Assembly: GCF_954871325.1 (NCBI RefSeq)
Contig: NC_088778.1
Span: 34,236,730 to 34,300,729, forward strand
Direction: 5' to 3'
DNA from: Gordionus sp. m RMFG-2023
Taxonomy: Eukaryota; Nematomorpha; Gordioida; Chordodea; Parachordodidae
DNA: 64,000 nt
Numbering within the stretch: position 1 is the stretch's first letter; every line of letters starts with the position of its first letter. The position numbers and the translations under genes are program-made. Below the pieces are notes generated by a model. The model did not search any database and had not been told where the DNA came from. It saw only the letters and a program-made list of their open reading frames with translations. Shown in pieces: positions 10,001-20,490 of this stretch.

Positions 10001-12308
10001 ACCTCCACCCACTCTCATTACTTAAAAATTTTTTTTTAAATTTAATCTCCCGCCACTAGTCCAATGTTTTAAATATTTTACGAAAAGCCGCCCACGCTGA
10101 CTTAGAGAATACGTGGGCGAGTGGGCTAAACCACCCTATTGCAGACTTCTATTAGAGATCTGGATACAAATTTATTTTGACTCAACCCCGCCTGTAGTAA
10201 AAAAAAAAAATCATTTTCCCACTCAACCCGAAGCTAAAATGAATTCCGTATTCCCAATCTAATCCGACCCGATTTTTTTTATCGGTCCGACCGAATACTA
10301 CCCGAAATATAAATCGATTACAATAACCCGGCACAGTCTACGGGTCGGTTGCTTGGGTTTCGCCGGAATTTTTGAACATGTGTTATATTTTATTGACTCC
10401 AAACTTTTTGAAGAAATAATTAAAAAAATTTTTTTAAATATTTGGCGCGAAACTTAACACCCAGATTAGCGGCTACGAATTGGAATGCTTCGAGAAAAGG
10501 AAAAACAAACTCAAATTACTCACCAATTCCTCTCAGACCCACTATTTCAGTTCTCCGCTAGATGGCCTATTCAACACTATAAAAGACAGGCTTTTATCTA
10601 ACGAATTGGATAGGTTTTTTAAAAAAAATATTTTTTTTTGAATGATTCGTTTTACTTCTTTTTAAAAATATTTCTTTGTTTAAGTTAGTGTTGCTAAATT
10701 GCTCGATTTTTAAAAACAGCTGGCCCAATATTTTAGCCAAAAAATATTGCGCAAGTGTGCACAATTTTGCTCGTAGGTGGCGGAGAGGTTAAGACATTTA
10801 TTAACAAAAATCTCCTGACTTGCTTAGTATTATTTTGGCTAAAATCTTCACTCAGAGTTGGCTAAAACCGAGCCATTTAACAGCACTCTTCTGAGCCCTG
10901 CTAACTTATAGGAATACGTTTTCTTTAAATCACCTCTTCTCACGTTGTTTAAGAAATCTCAAAGAATACCTGCTGCACATATACCTCCTGAAGAACCGGA
11001 AGTGGGACATAATGGAAAATTTTTTGGAGATCAAGAACCCTTCCTGCTTGAATCCTACCGGAAAAACTGCCGATACGGATTACAACGTGTACGATGCCAA
11101 TAACGATAACACATCCTACATTTCTAAACCTAAAAATATGACCAGGGAAGATAAAGAACTCTCCGATTTGGCTCAAGTAATTTAAAAAAATAATAATATA
11201 TATATAAAAAAGTGAGGAAAAATAATATAATAGATCTATGGCACTTTTGAATCTTCAAAACAAGACAATTTTTATATATAAGAAAAATGTATACACAATT
11301 CTTTCACTATAAAATAAAAAAATAGGAAAATTACGGGGACCGAACCAAAAGACCGATTACGATAACCGGGTCAGAAACCGGTCTTTTGGTGCGCTTGGTC
11401 TAAAGGGCTAATTATTTATTTTTTCTTTCTCCCACCACCTTTAGGGAAGGGTACTGGACGAGCGCGAAATAATTATGGAAGATGAGGCCATCTTTTTGAG
11501 GGAACAGAATCTTGACGTTCTCAGCGAGGAGGAAAGCGGAGAGGAAAACGATCGAAAATTTGACGATAATCGGTACCACCGCGGTAACCGCGAACATCAA
11601 CGGGGCTCTCACGATAACTCGGAGATGGGAAACGACAGCCACGATTCGGAGATCGAGAACGACAGCTTGAATATCAGACCATCTTCAATCAATGGTGACA
11701 GATACAATTCGAAAACAAATATGACATTTGACTACCGTCGCAAAGGGGACGATGAAGGAGAGGACGAGTAAATTTCAATTTAAACTCCATTTTTTAAAAT
11801 GAATTAATCGGAATAAACCGGTTTAATTAGTTGATGGGAGGGGGCGGGGGCGGGAAGTGTTGTTAAACCGTTCTATTTGAGCCGGTTTTTAAAAACGGAT
11901 AACTGTAGCCAGAAAAATATTGTCTAATTCTCGAGATTTCGCTAATAGATGTGCAAACCTTTGTGCCACCGATGAGGAAAATCTTAAGGCTTGCACTATA
12001 GTTTTCTTAATAAAACGTTGAGTTAGCCGTTTTTAAAAAAATCGGTGAGCCGTTTAACGACACCAGGAGGGGACGGCAAATCTAATTTACGAAATTAGCG
12101 GAAAATATAAATATTAATAATAATTTTTTTGTTAAGGTTTTACACTCCAGATCGCTTATCTACCAAGTACACCACTCCTACTGGCATGTTCAACCCAAGT
12201 GAATCCGAAAATCTCATCCCTCTTCACACCCTAAATTCGGAAGAGAACAAGGATTACGATAGATTCCAAGCCGATATCAAGAACACTAGGCCAGATGGCG
12301 ATAAATAA
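1008..12308 (+). CDS. PAIP1: PAIP1-like poly(A)-binding-protein-interacting protein (spliced, one or more exons not located)
   Basis: Translation regulator that binds PABP and eIF4 factors in the cytoplasm. Exons read by eye with GT-AG ends: 1008-1071, 1121-1200, 1250-1283, 2983-3217, 3336-3442, 9386-9512, 10465-10613, 10912-11176, 11445-11767, 12137-12308 (stop TAA). All junctions from 2983 onward are phase-compatible. The step 1283 to 2983 is not, so a small exon is missing there. Exon 2 carries a PAM2-type PABC-binding motif (core SPNAKEFFP), the hallmark of PABP partners. The middle exons give a helical MIF4G-like region: NFRYSGVRLLNFLIHNL resembles human PAIP1 NFSYMGARLCNYLSHHL, and LLTSPCLLDNVRCLFKVLK resembles its later helix. 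The C-terminus is acidic and ends with an FYTPDRLST block like PAIP1's FYTSDG. About 45 residues expected between 3442 and 9386 are absent, so either an exon was overlooked or this helix pair is lost. Introns are packed with transposons. Homology is from memory of the human protein. Confidence 0.78.
1284..2982. other. Intronic AT-rich stretch of PAIP1-like gene
   Basis: Apart from the tandem repeat element at 2178-2520 nothing is recognised. Exon phases on the two sides (1 in, 2 out) require at least one small further exon here whose length leaves remainder 1 on division by three. I could not place it. Confidence 0.4.
2178..2520. repeat. hAT-type short element copy 1 with tandemly doubled interior
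   Basis: Begins TAGTGTTGTTAAATAGC, the terminal sequence of the window-wide short hAT family. The interior of about 150 bp (from TTTTTAAAAATGTCTAAC to the next such block) then occurs twice in a row with few differences. The right end is not clear and no target duplication is seen. Confidence 0.6.
3218..3335 (+). other. 118-bp intron of PAIP1-like gene
   Basis: GT-AG intron between CAT and TGT codons (phase 0). It contains a TA dinucleotide run just upstream of the acceptor. Confidence 0.6.
3765..3910. repeat. Small inverted-repeat element
   Basis: A stretch of about 146 bp bounded by ATAGTTGGTGGGTA on the left and TACCCAACTAT on the right, with inner TTTAGCC repeats in opposite orientation. 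The structure suggests a miniature DNA transposon in the PAIP1 intron. No target duplication was established. Confidence 0.4.
3992..4132. repeat. GGCC-rich short element, CAGAGG-type ends
   Basis: Starts GCAGAGGTACCATT, holds alternating GGCCGG / CCGGCC blocks and ends CAGGTCTCTG, that is, CAGAG-type termini on both sides. The same GAGGTACCATT start is seen at about 58192 and 39165. It looks like a non-autonomous relative of the hAT at 46.3-48.6 kb. Confidence 0.5.
4428..4664. repeat. hAT-type short element copy 2
   Basis: Starts TAGTGTTTGTTAAACGGCTC and ends GAGCCATTTAACAACAGTA, with the internal GCTAACTCGATATTTTA / TAAAATATTGAGTTAGC inverted segments typical of the family. It abuts the left end of the long-TIR transposon that starts at 4669. 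Confidence 0.8.
5745..6800 (+). pseudogene. Decayed transposon-encoded protein (DGIGGTVKR family)
   Basis: Residual coding region of the long-TIR element. Its longest open piece is 6292-6582, which reads as the segment after the DGIGGTVKR block. Order of recognisable blocks: SENYSFILQDEVQ...HPFVIYYKDNFA (5.85-5.97 kb), the DGIGGTVKRLA block (6.2 kb), the FAKENI block (6.3 kb), GEISGYI (6.53 kb) and a C-terminal TATGR segment (6.7 kb). Related proteins are, to my knowledge, mostly uncharacterised and taken to be transposase-like. Several stops and frame changes interrupt it. Confidence 0.65.
7128..8440 (+). pseudogene. Fossil RNA-virus element: chymotrypsin-like serine protease region, sobemo-like (Sobelivirales-like)
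   Basis: Endogenous virus-derived element lodged in the right inverted repeat of the long-TIR transposon. It is visibly less AT-rich than its surroundings. Parts: an N-terminal region with hydrophobic stretches (7.18-7.38 kb), a chymotrypsin-fold protease domain (about 7.38-7.87 kb) with a His-type TATHVL motif and a GFSGALY (GxSG) motif followed by GMHTCG, and a charged C-terminal tail to about 8.34 kb. This order resembles the protease part of sobemo-like polyproteins. The polymerase is not seen. The copy is broken, with several interruptions, and reads as an old fossil. Family placement is by motif pattern only; another positive-strand RNA virus protease remains possible. Confidence 0.6.
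8998..9385. other. Intronic stretch with C-runs
   Basis: Intron sequence of the PAIP1-like gene between the long-TIR transposon and exon 9386-9512. It contains two runs of nine or more C residues. No coding or element structure is recognised. Confidence 0.4.
9513..10464. other. Intron with decayed repeats
   Basis: It contains poly-C runs and, around 10150-10380, a stretch rich in CCCGA / TCGGG motifs that resembles the ends of degenerate GGCC-type elements. No exon could be supported; the exon phases on both sides (0/0) do not require one. Confidence 0.4.
10686..10888. repeat. hAT-type short element copy 3
   Basis: Starts TAGTGTTGCTAAATTGCTC and ends GAGCCATTTAACAGCACTC, with the internal inverted GCTAAAAT segments. 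It sits in the PAIP1 intron and stops about 23 bp before the 3' splice site of exon 10912-11176, so it occupies the branch-point and polypyrimidine zone. Confidence 0.75.
11345..11389. repeat. Intronic hairpin
   Basis: CCAAAAGACCG at 11345 and its exact complement CGGTCTTTTGG at 11379 flank a loop of about 23 bases. It lies in the intron between exons 11176 and 11445, and may be the remnant of a palindromic element. Confidence 0.4.
11855..12065. repeat. hAT-type short element copy 4
   Basis: Starts AAGTGTTGTTAAACCGTTC and ends GAGCCGTTTAACGACACCA. It fills most of the last intron of the PAIP1-like gene (11768-12136). No target duplication remains. Confidence 0.75.
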
Positions 12309-13019
12309 TATTATATATTATTATTTTTTTGATACTTTCTCAAATACAAAATGAATGCACCATTTTAATTCTTCTTATCCCTGACTTAGTATTAAATTTA
12401 ATTATTATATTGTTCTATCTTTTAAACGTAGTCCTTATTTAGTAATATTGTAAATACATTTTTTTAAATTATCTAATCTATTTCCAATAATATTTGATGT
12501 TTCGATAAAATAACAAAATAAAAAATAGCAAATATACATTATATTACTATTATTATTACTCCATAATTTTAATTATTTTTAAAATCTACGTAATATTTTG
12601 ATTATCTATAAAAGTTGTATTTTTTTCCCCTTTACTTTTGTGTATCAAGATTTCTTATAAGAGAGCATAATTAAAATGTTTAATAATAAATTCTTTTATT
12701 TATATAAAAAAAAATAAATGGTAAATTAAACTTTCGACTCGAATATTATTTATTATGCAAATTTTACTATATATTATTATTATTATTATACCTATACAAA
12801 TACACATATATCGTACATTTATTTGTCTTTTATATAGCTTTTAATAATTGATAAATAAAGTATTTATAATTATCCAAAATTTGGGTTTTTTTATTAACCT
12901 TAGATTTAACGGGGAAGATTTAAGGCATCGCCCTAGCTCATCTTCTCTAAGCAGCTAGGATTTGTGATCTTCATCGGGCCTAATTTTCCAAACCCGGCCC
13001 GAAATTATAAGAATAGGAC
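12309..13019. other. AT-rich 3' flank of PAIP1-like gene
   Basis: Likely 3' UTR and intergenic DNA. AATAAA-like hexamers are abundant, so a poly(A) site cannot be chosen. At about 12960-13019 a partial GGCC-type element (TCGGGCC...CCCGGCCCGA) abuts the next short hAT copy. Confidence 0.4.
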
Positions 13020-13027
13020 CGACCCAG

Positions 13028-13258
13028 TAGTGTTGTTAAACGGCTCGTTTTGAGCCGATATTTTGAGACGGCTAACTCAATATTTTAGCAGCCAGAAAAA
13101 TATTGCCTGACCCTCGATATTTCGCTAATAGGTGTCTCTAGACCTTTGTGTCATCTACGAGAGCAAACTCTTCAGACTCGTACAAATATTATTCTGGATA
13201 AAATATTGAGTTAGCCGTTTTTAAAAATCCACCCGAACTGAGCCGTTTAACAACACTA
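13028..13258. repeat. hAT-type short element copy 5, perfect 8-bp target duplication
   Basis: TAGTGTTGTTAAACGGCTC ... GAGCCGTTTAACAACACTA, flanked by CGACCCAG at 13020-13027 and again at 13259-13266. The 8-bp duplication and TAGTGTTG ends identify a hAT-superfamily miniature element. The inner arms GCTAACTCAATATTTTA / AAAATATTGAGTTAGC form a long imperfect hairpin. Confidence 0.92.
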
Positions 13259-13266
13259 CGACCCAG

Positions 13267-13900
13267 CCCGAACCGAGACCCCGCCTGAAGTGATTTGCGG
13301 ATCTCTAGCTATAGCTAGGAGGGTACCCTCATTTTTAGGTATTTTTGGTTTTAAAAATACATTTTTTATCGTTAACTCAAGTTGCAACTTATTTTGAGAT
13401 GCCAAAAATGCTTGCTTGATTAGCTTAAATATTAACATTTCAACTTTGTTTTTCAACTTCGCCTAATTAAGTCATGTCATGTCATCGATTCGGGAGTAAT
13501 TCGTTAATAAAAAGTAAAATTTTTTTTTGGACACAACGCGTTTATAAAGGTTACGCTATTTGAATTATGTATTATAACCTTCTTACATTTAATATTATCT
13601 TACGGAGGTCAATATTATTGCATATTAAGTAGAAGTTAAATGACATAATTATAAAAGACTATATATAGGAAACAATTTTATAATAAAGAATCTATTGTTT
13701 TGACTACAAAAAAACGCGATAGTATTTTTTTCTTTTTTGTTGTGTAAATATTTTTTTTAGAATTTTAATTTGTAAAGTAATTTGAATTTTGTAAGAATAT
13801 TTTTTAGATTTAGTTCGATTAAAACAAAAGTTTTTTTTGGGTGAAAAATCAATATAAATATCGGATCGGCTTTGAACCAATATTGGGAAATATCGACGGA
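13267..13900. other. AT-rich stretch, nothing recognised
   Basis: No exon, RNA or repeat boundary recognised. It could include the degraded 5' end of the downstream retrotransposon, but no terminal repeat could be matched. Confidence 0.3.
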
Positions 13901-16900
13901 TAGGTGAAAAATATGTGAATCGGCACAGTCCTAATTAAAACTCTGCCATTTTTGTAGCAACGTAATTTTAGATTAAAGTAAATTTTTAATATGCGATGGG
14001 TTTGTGTTTTGATAAGTAATAAGGTTGCAATATTTAAAGATATGGGTTATAAAATTTTGTATCAAAACCTTAATGAAATGGATATAGGCCAACACTTAAT
14101 TACTATAGGGATTAATCTTTAATTATATAATTATAATATATAACATTAAAATTTTTATTCGGAAAATGTACCTTTGTTGTTACAAAGGTATATGGTAATT
14201 TGAAGAAAGACACTCTGGTGTCGGCTGATTGTTTAAAGAAAATTTCGGACTTGGAAAGTAGTTTAAACGTTTTAAATGAAATCAAGAACGGCAGACCAGA
14301 AATGGTGGAAACGGTGAAATATAATAACGATGATCGTTCGGAGTTGGTGGAGAGATCTGTGGTTATCCTCCAGGAATTGGGAAAAATGAAAGATGTGATT
14401 AAGATTATATATCAAGATATGCAAAAATTGATTAATTTGAATAGTAATGGGGGTACCAGAAATGTGGTCAGACTGGTTCAAATGGAAAGAATATTTTCGA
14501 CGAAAGAAATTATTTTTCCGGGAACAAAAAAGTTATTGAAGATTTGAGATGTACCCGCTGTGGTTATAAAGGCCACAAGGTAGAGAGATATGTATTGTCA
14601 AAGAACAAAATTTTCGTGAAGGTTTTCCGTTAAGGAAATCGATATTGGAAAATTCGAATGTTAGAAAAATTTATGGTATTAACACGAATAAATTTGAGGA
14701 AATACGATCAAATTATGGTAAATCCCGGTTGTGTTTTAAGTGTAACAAACCGGGACATGTGGCCATGAATTGTGCCGAAAACTGACTATATGATTACAGG
14801 TGTAGTAATCATATAATGGGTAGGAGGCCGAGAAATCAAAATGTCAATAAATTGTATAATAATGCTGAAATGAGATATGATTCTCATGAAAGCCGTGGTT
14901 TTAATGAAAATTTTTTTTTATCATGATGATAAAATTGAAAAATAATTGTAAAAAGGGTATTTGTGAAATATCTCGATAAAAAAGATGTTAATAATTTCAA
15001 ATGGGGAAAATATCCTAGTGATATTGCTAAAAAAATATCAGAATATTGTGAAAGAACCTCTAAATTCCGAGTTGAATTTATGTTCGAATGTGAATTCTAA
15101 TGAAACTGATGTTTCTGATGGAATAAATATTGATCACTCAATTCGAACATATGAGATTTTAATGACTGAGAGATTAATCGAACAATGTCCTTGTCCGAGA
15201 GTTACAGTAAGAGTTGACTCGAGGGACATCGATATGTTGTTCGACACGGGGGCTAGCGTTTCAATGATGTCTAGGAAAAATTATTATAAGCATTGGCCTG
15301 GGGGTATACTTGGAAAAGAATCTATGTGTGCCAGACAATTTGATGGGTCTGAAATAGTAGTTTTGGGGAAAAGAGTCATTCTCAATGATACGACATTTTT
15401 CCTGGATTTATGGATAGTGAAGAAAGATGTTGAAACCAATATGGGATGGGATTGGAATTATCAAGCTATGTCCCTTCAATAATTATTGGAATATTTTTGC
15501 AATACATAATGACTCGGCCAAAAATGAGGCTCTAGAAACAAAAGTATGGCCCATGATGTTCGAGATAAAATTTGTGAGATAGAAGGGACGGCTTTAACCG
15601 TAAAAGAAGGGGATTCAACCGTTAATTCTGATATGTATGTAATTTCAACGGAATTAATGGTTGACTACAATATTAAAATTAATGAAGGGCAAATGGTTGC
15701 TATTGAAATTAACGAATTACATAAAATGCGTGAAGGGTACATCTCTTTTAAGGGGAAAATATGGGGTAATTTTTGAAGACACTTTAGGCTGTCTTAATGA
15801 TTAGCAAGTTGGATGTAGAATTAAAAGAGAGATATTCGCCTATTTTTTTTAGCGTGTCGACGGGTTCCTTTTGAATGGGAGAAGGAGATCGAAGATGAAT
15901 TAGACTGTTGGGTCGAAGACGGCATTATTGTTCCTAGAGAATATAGTGAATGGGCAACTTGGTTCCCGTGAAGAAATCCAATGGAAAGTTGAGGTTATGT
16001 GCTGATTTTCGAGTCACCGTAAACCGTCAGGTTGTGGATGTCAAGTATCCATTACCTAGAATTGAAGAAATTTTGGCCAATTTAAAGGGTGCAAAATATT
16101 TTTCTAAAGTTGATTTTTCTTCGGCATATTTACGATTGCCTTCGAAGGAGAAAATTCGTAAACTGTTAACGATATCGACGCCTAAAGGTTTGTCTGTCTT
16201 TTGTAGATTACCTTTTGGGTTACGCGTATCAGCGCCTATATCCCAGGGTACAATGGCATCGGTTTTCCAGGGTTTGGAAGGCGTATTTTATTACATGGAT
16301 GATGTGTTGATCATTGAGGCAACGCCAGAGCAACATAATCATCGTCTTGAAGAAGTTTTTATGGAAATTAGTGTTAAGGGCTTGAGAGCAAGCAAAGGAC
16401 AACAAATTAATAGGATGGAGGTGAAACCTTTGGATAAAAATTTGAAATATATGTCGAATATGAAGCAGCCAACTAATAAGGCAGAAGTTCAATCGTTTTT
16501 GGGTATGGTTAATTATTTATTACCATAGATTTTTTTTCATGATTTTGCAGAAATTGCTGTTCCTTTATATAGATTATTGCAAAAGGGAGTTCTTTTAGAA
16601 TGGACAAGGGAACAAAAAATTGCATTTGAAGCATTGTAAAAGGAAAATGGGAAAGAACCTATTTTAGTCTGTTTTAGCAACGATTTTAGAAATAATATTA
16701 GTAGCGAATGCTTCTAACAAGTGTTGGAGGGGCATTATTGTATTTAGTTGATGGTTTGGAAAGACCGATTTTATTTTTTTTCAAGAGTTTTTAGAGAAAT
16801 GGAAACGAGGTATTCTGTTATTGAACAGGAGGCCTAGCATGAATATTTGATTGGCAAAAAATTTGTAATTTTTAACCACCATAAACCCTTAATTCATTAA

Positions 16901-18200
16901 TTTAAGAAGGATAATAGGGAGTTAATTCCTAGATTGCAACGTTGGTTGTTGCTGGTGGAAAGTTTTAATTGGAAATTAAACACCGGAAAGGGAAAGAGAA
17001 TCATTTGCCTGATATTTTGTCTAGATTAGGTTCTGGCTGTGCAGATCCTGTAATAAGTGATAAGATAAGTATTGATAGAGAGGAGGCCTTAGTGCGTACT
17101 CTGTCATATATATTAAAAGGGGGTCCTACCAATTGGGAGGATCTGAAAGTAAATACTTTGAACGACAACGATATGAGTGGAGTAAAATTGAGTATAACGG
17201 GGGTGAAAAAAACTTGGAAAAACAAACATGACTCTTATAAAAAGGTACAAAAAGAATTGTCAATTGTTGATGATTGTATTATGAGGGGAAACAGCCATAA
17301 TGCCGTGTAAATTACTTAGTAAAATTGTGGATTTATTACATGCAGAACATCAAGGTCGAGACAAAATGAAATCTTGGGCTCGGGAATATGTATGGTGGCC
17401 TGGTATGGACAATGATATTAAAAGGATTACAAGGAAATATGTTCCTTGTAATACATGTGCACCTATGCCCCGTAAAGAGGTAGGTCAAATGTGGCCCCGA
17501 TCAAAGAAATTCTGGGAGCGTCTCCACATCGATTTTTTTGATCTTAATAAAAAGTCACACTTTTTAGTGGTAGATTCGTATTCAAAGTGGATAGAATATG
17601 CAGAGGTTCAGGGTTATACCACCAAAATAGTTATTAGGAAATTACGGGAATTATATGCCCGATTCGGTTTGCCAGACACGATAGTGTCTGATGGGGGCCC
17701 AGCCTTCGTAAGTGATGAGTTTAAACAGTTTTGTGCTGAGTCACAAACCCAGCATATTCTTGAGCCGCCATATCATCCCAGCTCGAATGGACAAGCTGAG
17801 AGGATGCTAGCAATTGTTAAAAGTTGAATTAGAAAGGCTGGTAATCATAAGGATGAGGAGTACATGTCTCAATTATATTACCTTAATTCTCGCAATCGAG
17901 AGGGGGTTACGCCCGTGGAGTTATTTTCAGGTAGAAGAACACGGGGTCCCTTAGATTTCCTGAAATCAAAAGGGAATGTTATTGCCTCATTGGGAGAAAA
18001 AGCAGGGACAAGATTTTATGTGGGACAAAAATCTGGGCAAGGCTGTTTTATAATAAGGAAAGGAAATGGGAAAAGGGAAGAATCATACAGAATATGGGAT
18101 CAAAATTAAATCAGGTCAATTTGGACAATGGGGTTCTTGTGGTGAGGCATAACGATCACCTCAGGATTCGGATGTAAAAGAAAAATATTTAGAAGGCTTA
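13900..18200 (+). mobile_element. Fossil Ty3/gypsy-type LTR retrotransposon
   Basis: Element parts in the usual Ty3/gypsy order: gag with two CCHC zinc knuckles (about 14.2-14.8 kb; the second reads CFKCNKPGHVAMNC), aspartic protease with a DTGAS motif (about 15.2 kb), reverse transcriptase with a YMDD box (about 15.85-16.5 kb), RNase H (about 16.5-17.0 kb), then integrase with an HHCC zinc domain and a D,D-35-E type core (about 17.3-17.85 kb) and its C-terminal end (to about 18.17 kb). Integrase after RNase H places it in Ty3/gypsy rather than Ty1/copia. It is broken, with roughly ten or more interruptions, so it is an old inactive copy. Long terminal repeats and a primer-binding site were looked for and not found; the outer limits are approximate. 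Confidence 0.88.
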
Positions 18201-18535
18201 GGAGCTACGGATAAATGTATTGACTGATATATAATCGGGTTATATTCCGGCTAAAAAAATTTTTTTTTCACCGGCAATGTCTGCCAGATGACAGTATCGA
18301 TAAGTTATTTTTTTCAAAAGAAAATTTTTTCTCTCTTGTAATTTACATTGTTGTCCCCCCGTTTTATTTTCTCAGTATACGACAACTGCAGTAACGAAAA
18401 GAAAGAGAAAAGATGCTGAGATTTTTTTTTATCTGATTTGGTGTTGTGATCCTACGTAAAAAGTACATATTTGTTGGATGGAATATTCTTTGATCGTGAT
18501 AATAACTCTATGAAAAAAAAGAGGAGAGTTACTAG
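18201..18535. other. Downstream of the retrotransposon, nothing firm
   Basis: May include the degraded 3' terminal repeat of the Ty3/gypsy fossil. No matching 5' copy was found. Confidence 0.3.
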
Positions 18536-18745
18536 TAGTGTTGTTAAATGCCTCATTTTGAGCCGATCTCAGTTTTTTATCCAGAAAAAAATATTATGCA
18601 AGCCTGAAAATTTTGCTCATAGAAGGAGCAAAGTTTCTAGACATCTAGTATCGAAATTTCGAGTCTTAGTCCATATTTTTCTGGCGAAAATATCGAGTTA
18701 GCTGTTTTTAAAAATCGGCTCAGAACGTTCCGTTTAACAACATTA
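18536..18745. repeat. hAT-type short element copy 6, perfect 8-bp target duplication
   Basis: TAGTGTTGTTAAATGCCTC ... TTCCGTTTAACAACATTA, flanked on both sides by GTTACTAG (18528-18535 and 18746-18753). Same internal hairpin arrangement as copy 5. Confidence 0.92.
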
Positions 18746-18753
18746 GTTACTAG

Positions 18754-20104
18754 TAGTAATAACATTTGGTAAAAAAAGAAAAAGAAAAGATTTTTATTTT
18801 TATGTAATATGACGATCAATTGATCGATAAAAATGATTTTTCGATAAATATTTTTTTTTATCCAGCCTTCTCCTACCTATTTTTATATATATGAATGTGA
18901 TTTGTGCTGCAGAAGGAAAAAAAAATGGAAGTTGCCTTTAATTTATAATTAATTTTATCAATTTAATGATATATAAGCGACTACACAGTTGACCATTATT
19001 GTATAAAATATGCAATCATATGCTCTCAGCAGCTGTAATAAGCTTAAATTAAATAGCCACACAAAAAATAGATGTTGGTTAATTTGCAGTCATAGCCATG
19101 ACGCTAACGATGTTAACTCATATCAGAATTTATTATGTTAGATAAATGGATGAAACAAAAACACCAAAAATCTAGAAGATATTATGCAAATATATTGAAG
19201 CCTTAAGTTATTTACACGGCAGGGATGCCATATTAGAAATAAAACATTTTGTAACTATAAAATAAGAAAAAGTGTGTTATGATAAAAGCAATTAAGATAT
19301 TATATATAATTTTCGCACCACCTCTAGTTGGTATATTATATCTTAAAATTATAGTGGCTTGTAAAAATATCAAAAATATACTCGTATTAAAAATTTAACA
19401 CAAAACTGTTTTTCAAATATGAATAAAATAGTTTTCCTAATAACACGTAAAAAAGGGAAGAAAAGTTATCTAATTTATTACATCCAGTGGGATGAATAAT
19501 AAAATGTTAAATTTTAATAATATTTATAAATAAATAGATGGCGTTAAATATTTGAATGTATATTATTACTTATATTTATTATCAAGAGCATTTATTAGTA
19601 AATTAAAATATTAACTGTAATATATTATTAGCTGTCAAATACGTTTGTAAAAGTGACATTTTACCTAATATTCTATAGCCAATTATATATAATAGAGGAT
19701 TATAAACTATATGTCTACTTCTTTTTATAAATGAATCTCTTATATTTATTTGGATTTGGACCTTGAAAATAATTTTAGGAAGAGGCATGGTAATTAAATT
19801 TAGAAATCAATAACATAGTTAATTAGTGATTTTGAACTAGGCTAATTTCAATATTAAATTTGTTAATTTTTAATTAATATTTACTTAATTAGGGTTATAT
19901 AATAATCTATTCTATTTTTAATACAGAAATTTAACAGTGAAAATATAATTTATATGTATTAATCTAATCTAATCTAAAAATTAAAATAGTATTCATTTAA
20001 TAAAAATTTAGAATATCTTAATAATTTTTAAATAATAAAATTAAAAATATATATTACTCAATAGAATTATAAAAGAAATCGTTCGGGCAATTAAAATTAT
20101 TTTT
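18754..20104. other. AT-rich intergenic stretch
   Basis: No coding, RNA or repeat structure recognised. Confidence 0.4.
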
Positions 20105-20217
20105 AGTTCAAGGGGATACTAAGGAGCCACAAAAAATTTTTTTGCTTCAGGGGGCTATTCAAATTTTTCAGGGGGCTCGAGCCCCTGTGCTCCCCCTCCC
20201 CCCTAGTGACGCCACTG
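20105..20217. repeat. Terminal fragment of a DNA transposon (AGTGGCGTCAC end)
   Basis: On the minus strand the fragment starts CAGTGGCGTCACTAGGGGG and continues into GAGCCCCCTGA repeats. This AGTGGCGT..C-plus-G-run terminus is commonly seen at the ends of animal DNA transposons. No second end was found nearby, so it is a fragment. Confidence 0.45.
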
Positions 20218-20319
20218 ATATTACCATATCTTTATAATCACATGTGATCAATTATAATTCCAAAAATGTCAACAAGAAATTGCGATTATTTTGAAAACAA
20301 CGTATTCCCCATTATCAGT

Positions 20320-20490
20320 CCGATGTACGTATGATGACTCTTGTCAAGCTAGTTATCAAGCCAACGATCATAGAAAATTATCGTTTAACCGTTCGGAACA
20401 ATTCCGATACGTATGATGCGTCTTTTTAAGCTATTTATCAAGCCAACGATCATAGAAAATCATCGTTTACCCGATAGTTTTGGAACAATC
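20320..20490. repeat. Tandem duplication of an 84-bp unit with palindrome
   Basis: Two adjacent copies (about 20320-20403 and 20404-20490) of CCGAT..ACGTATGATG ... CAAGCCAACGATCATAGAAAAT.ATCGTTTA.CCG. Each holds the inverted pair AACGATCATAG / ATCGTT. Confidence 0.7.

Noticed and set aside
13500-14150. Candidate 5' terminal repeat of the Ty3/gypsy fossil
   Set aside because: No matching copy downstream of 18.2 kb could be found by eye.
18471-18701. 76-codon plus-strand open frame
   Set aside because: Translation of hAT short element copy 6.
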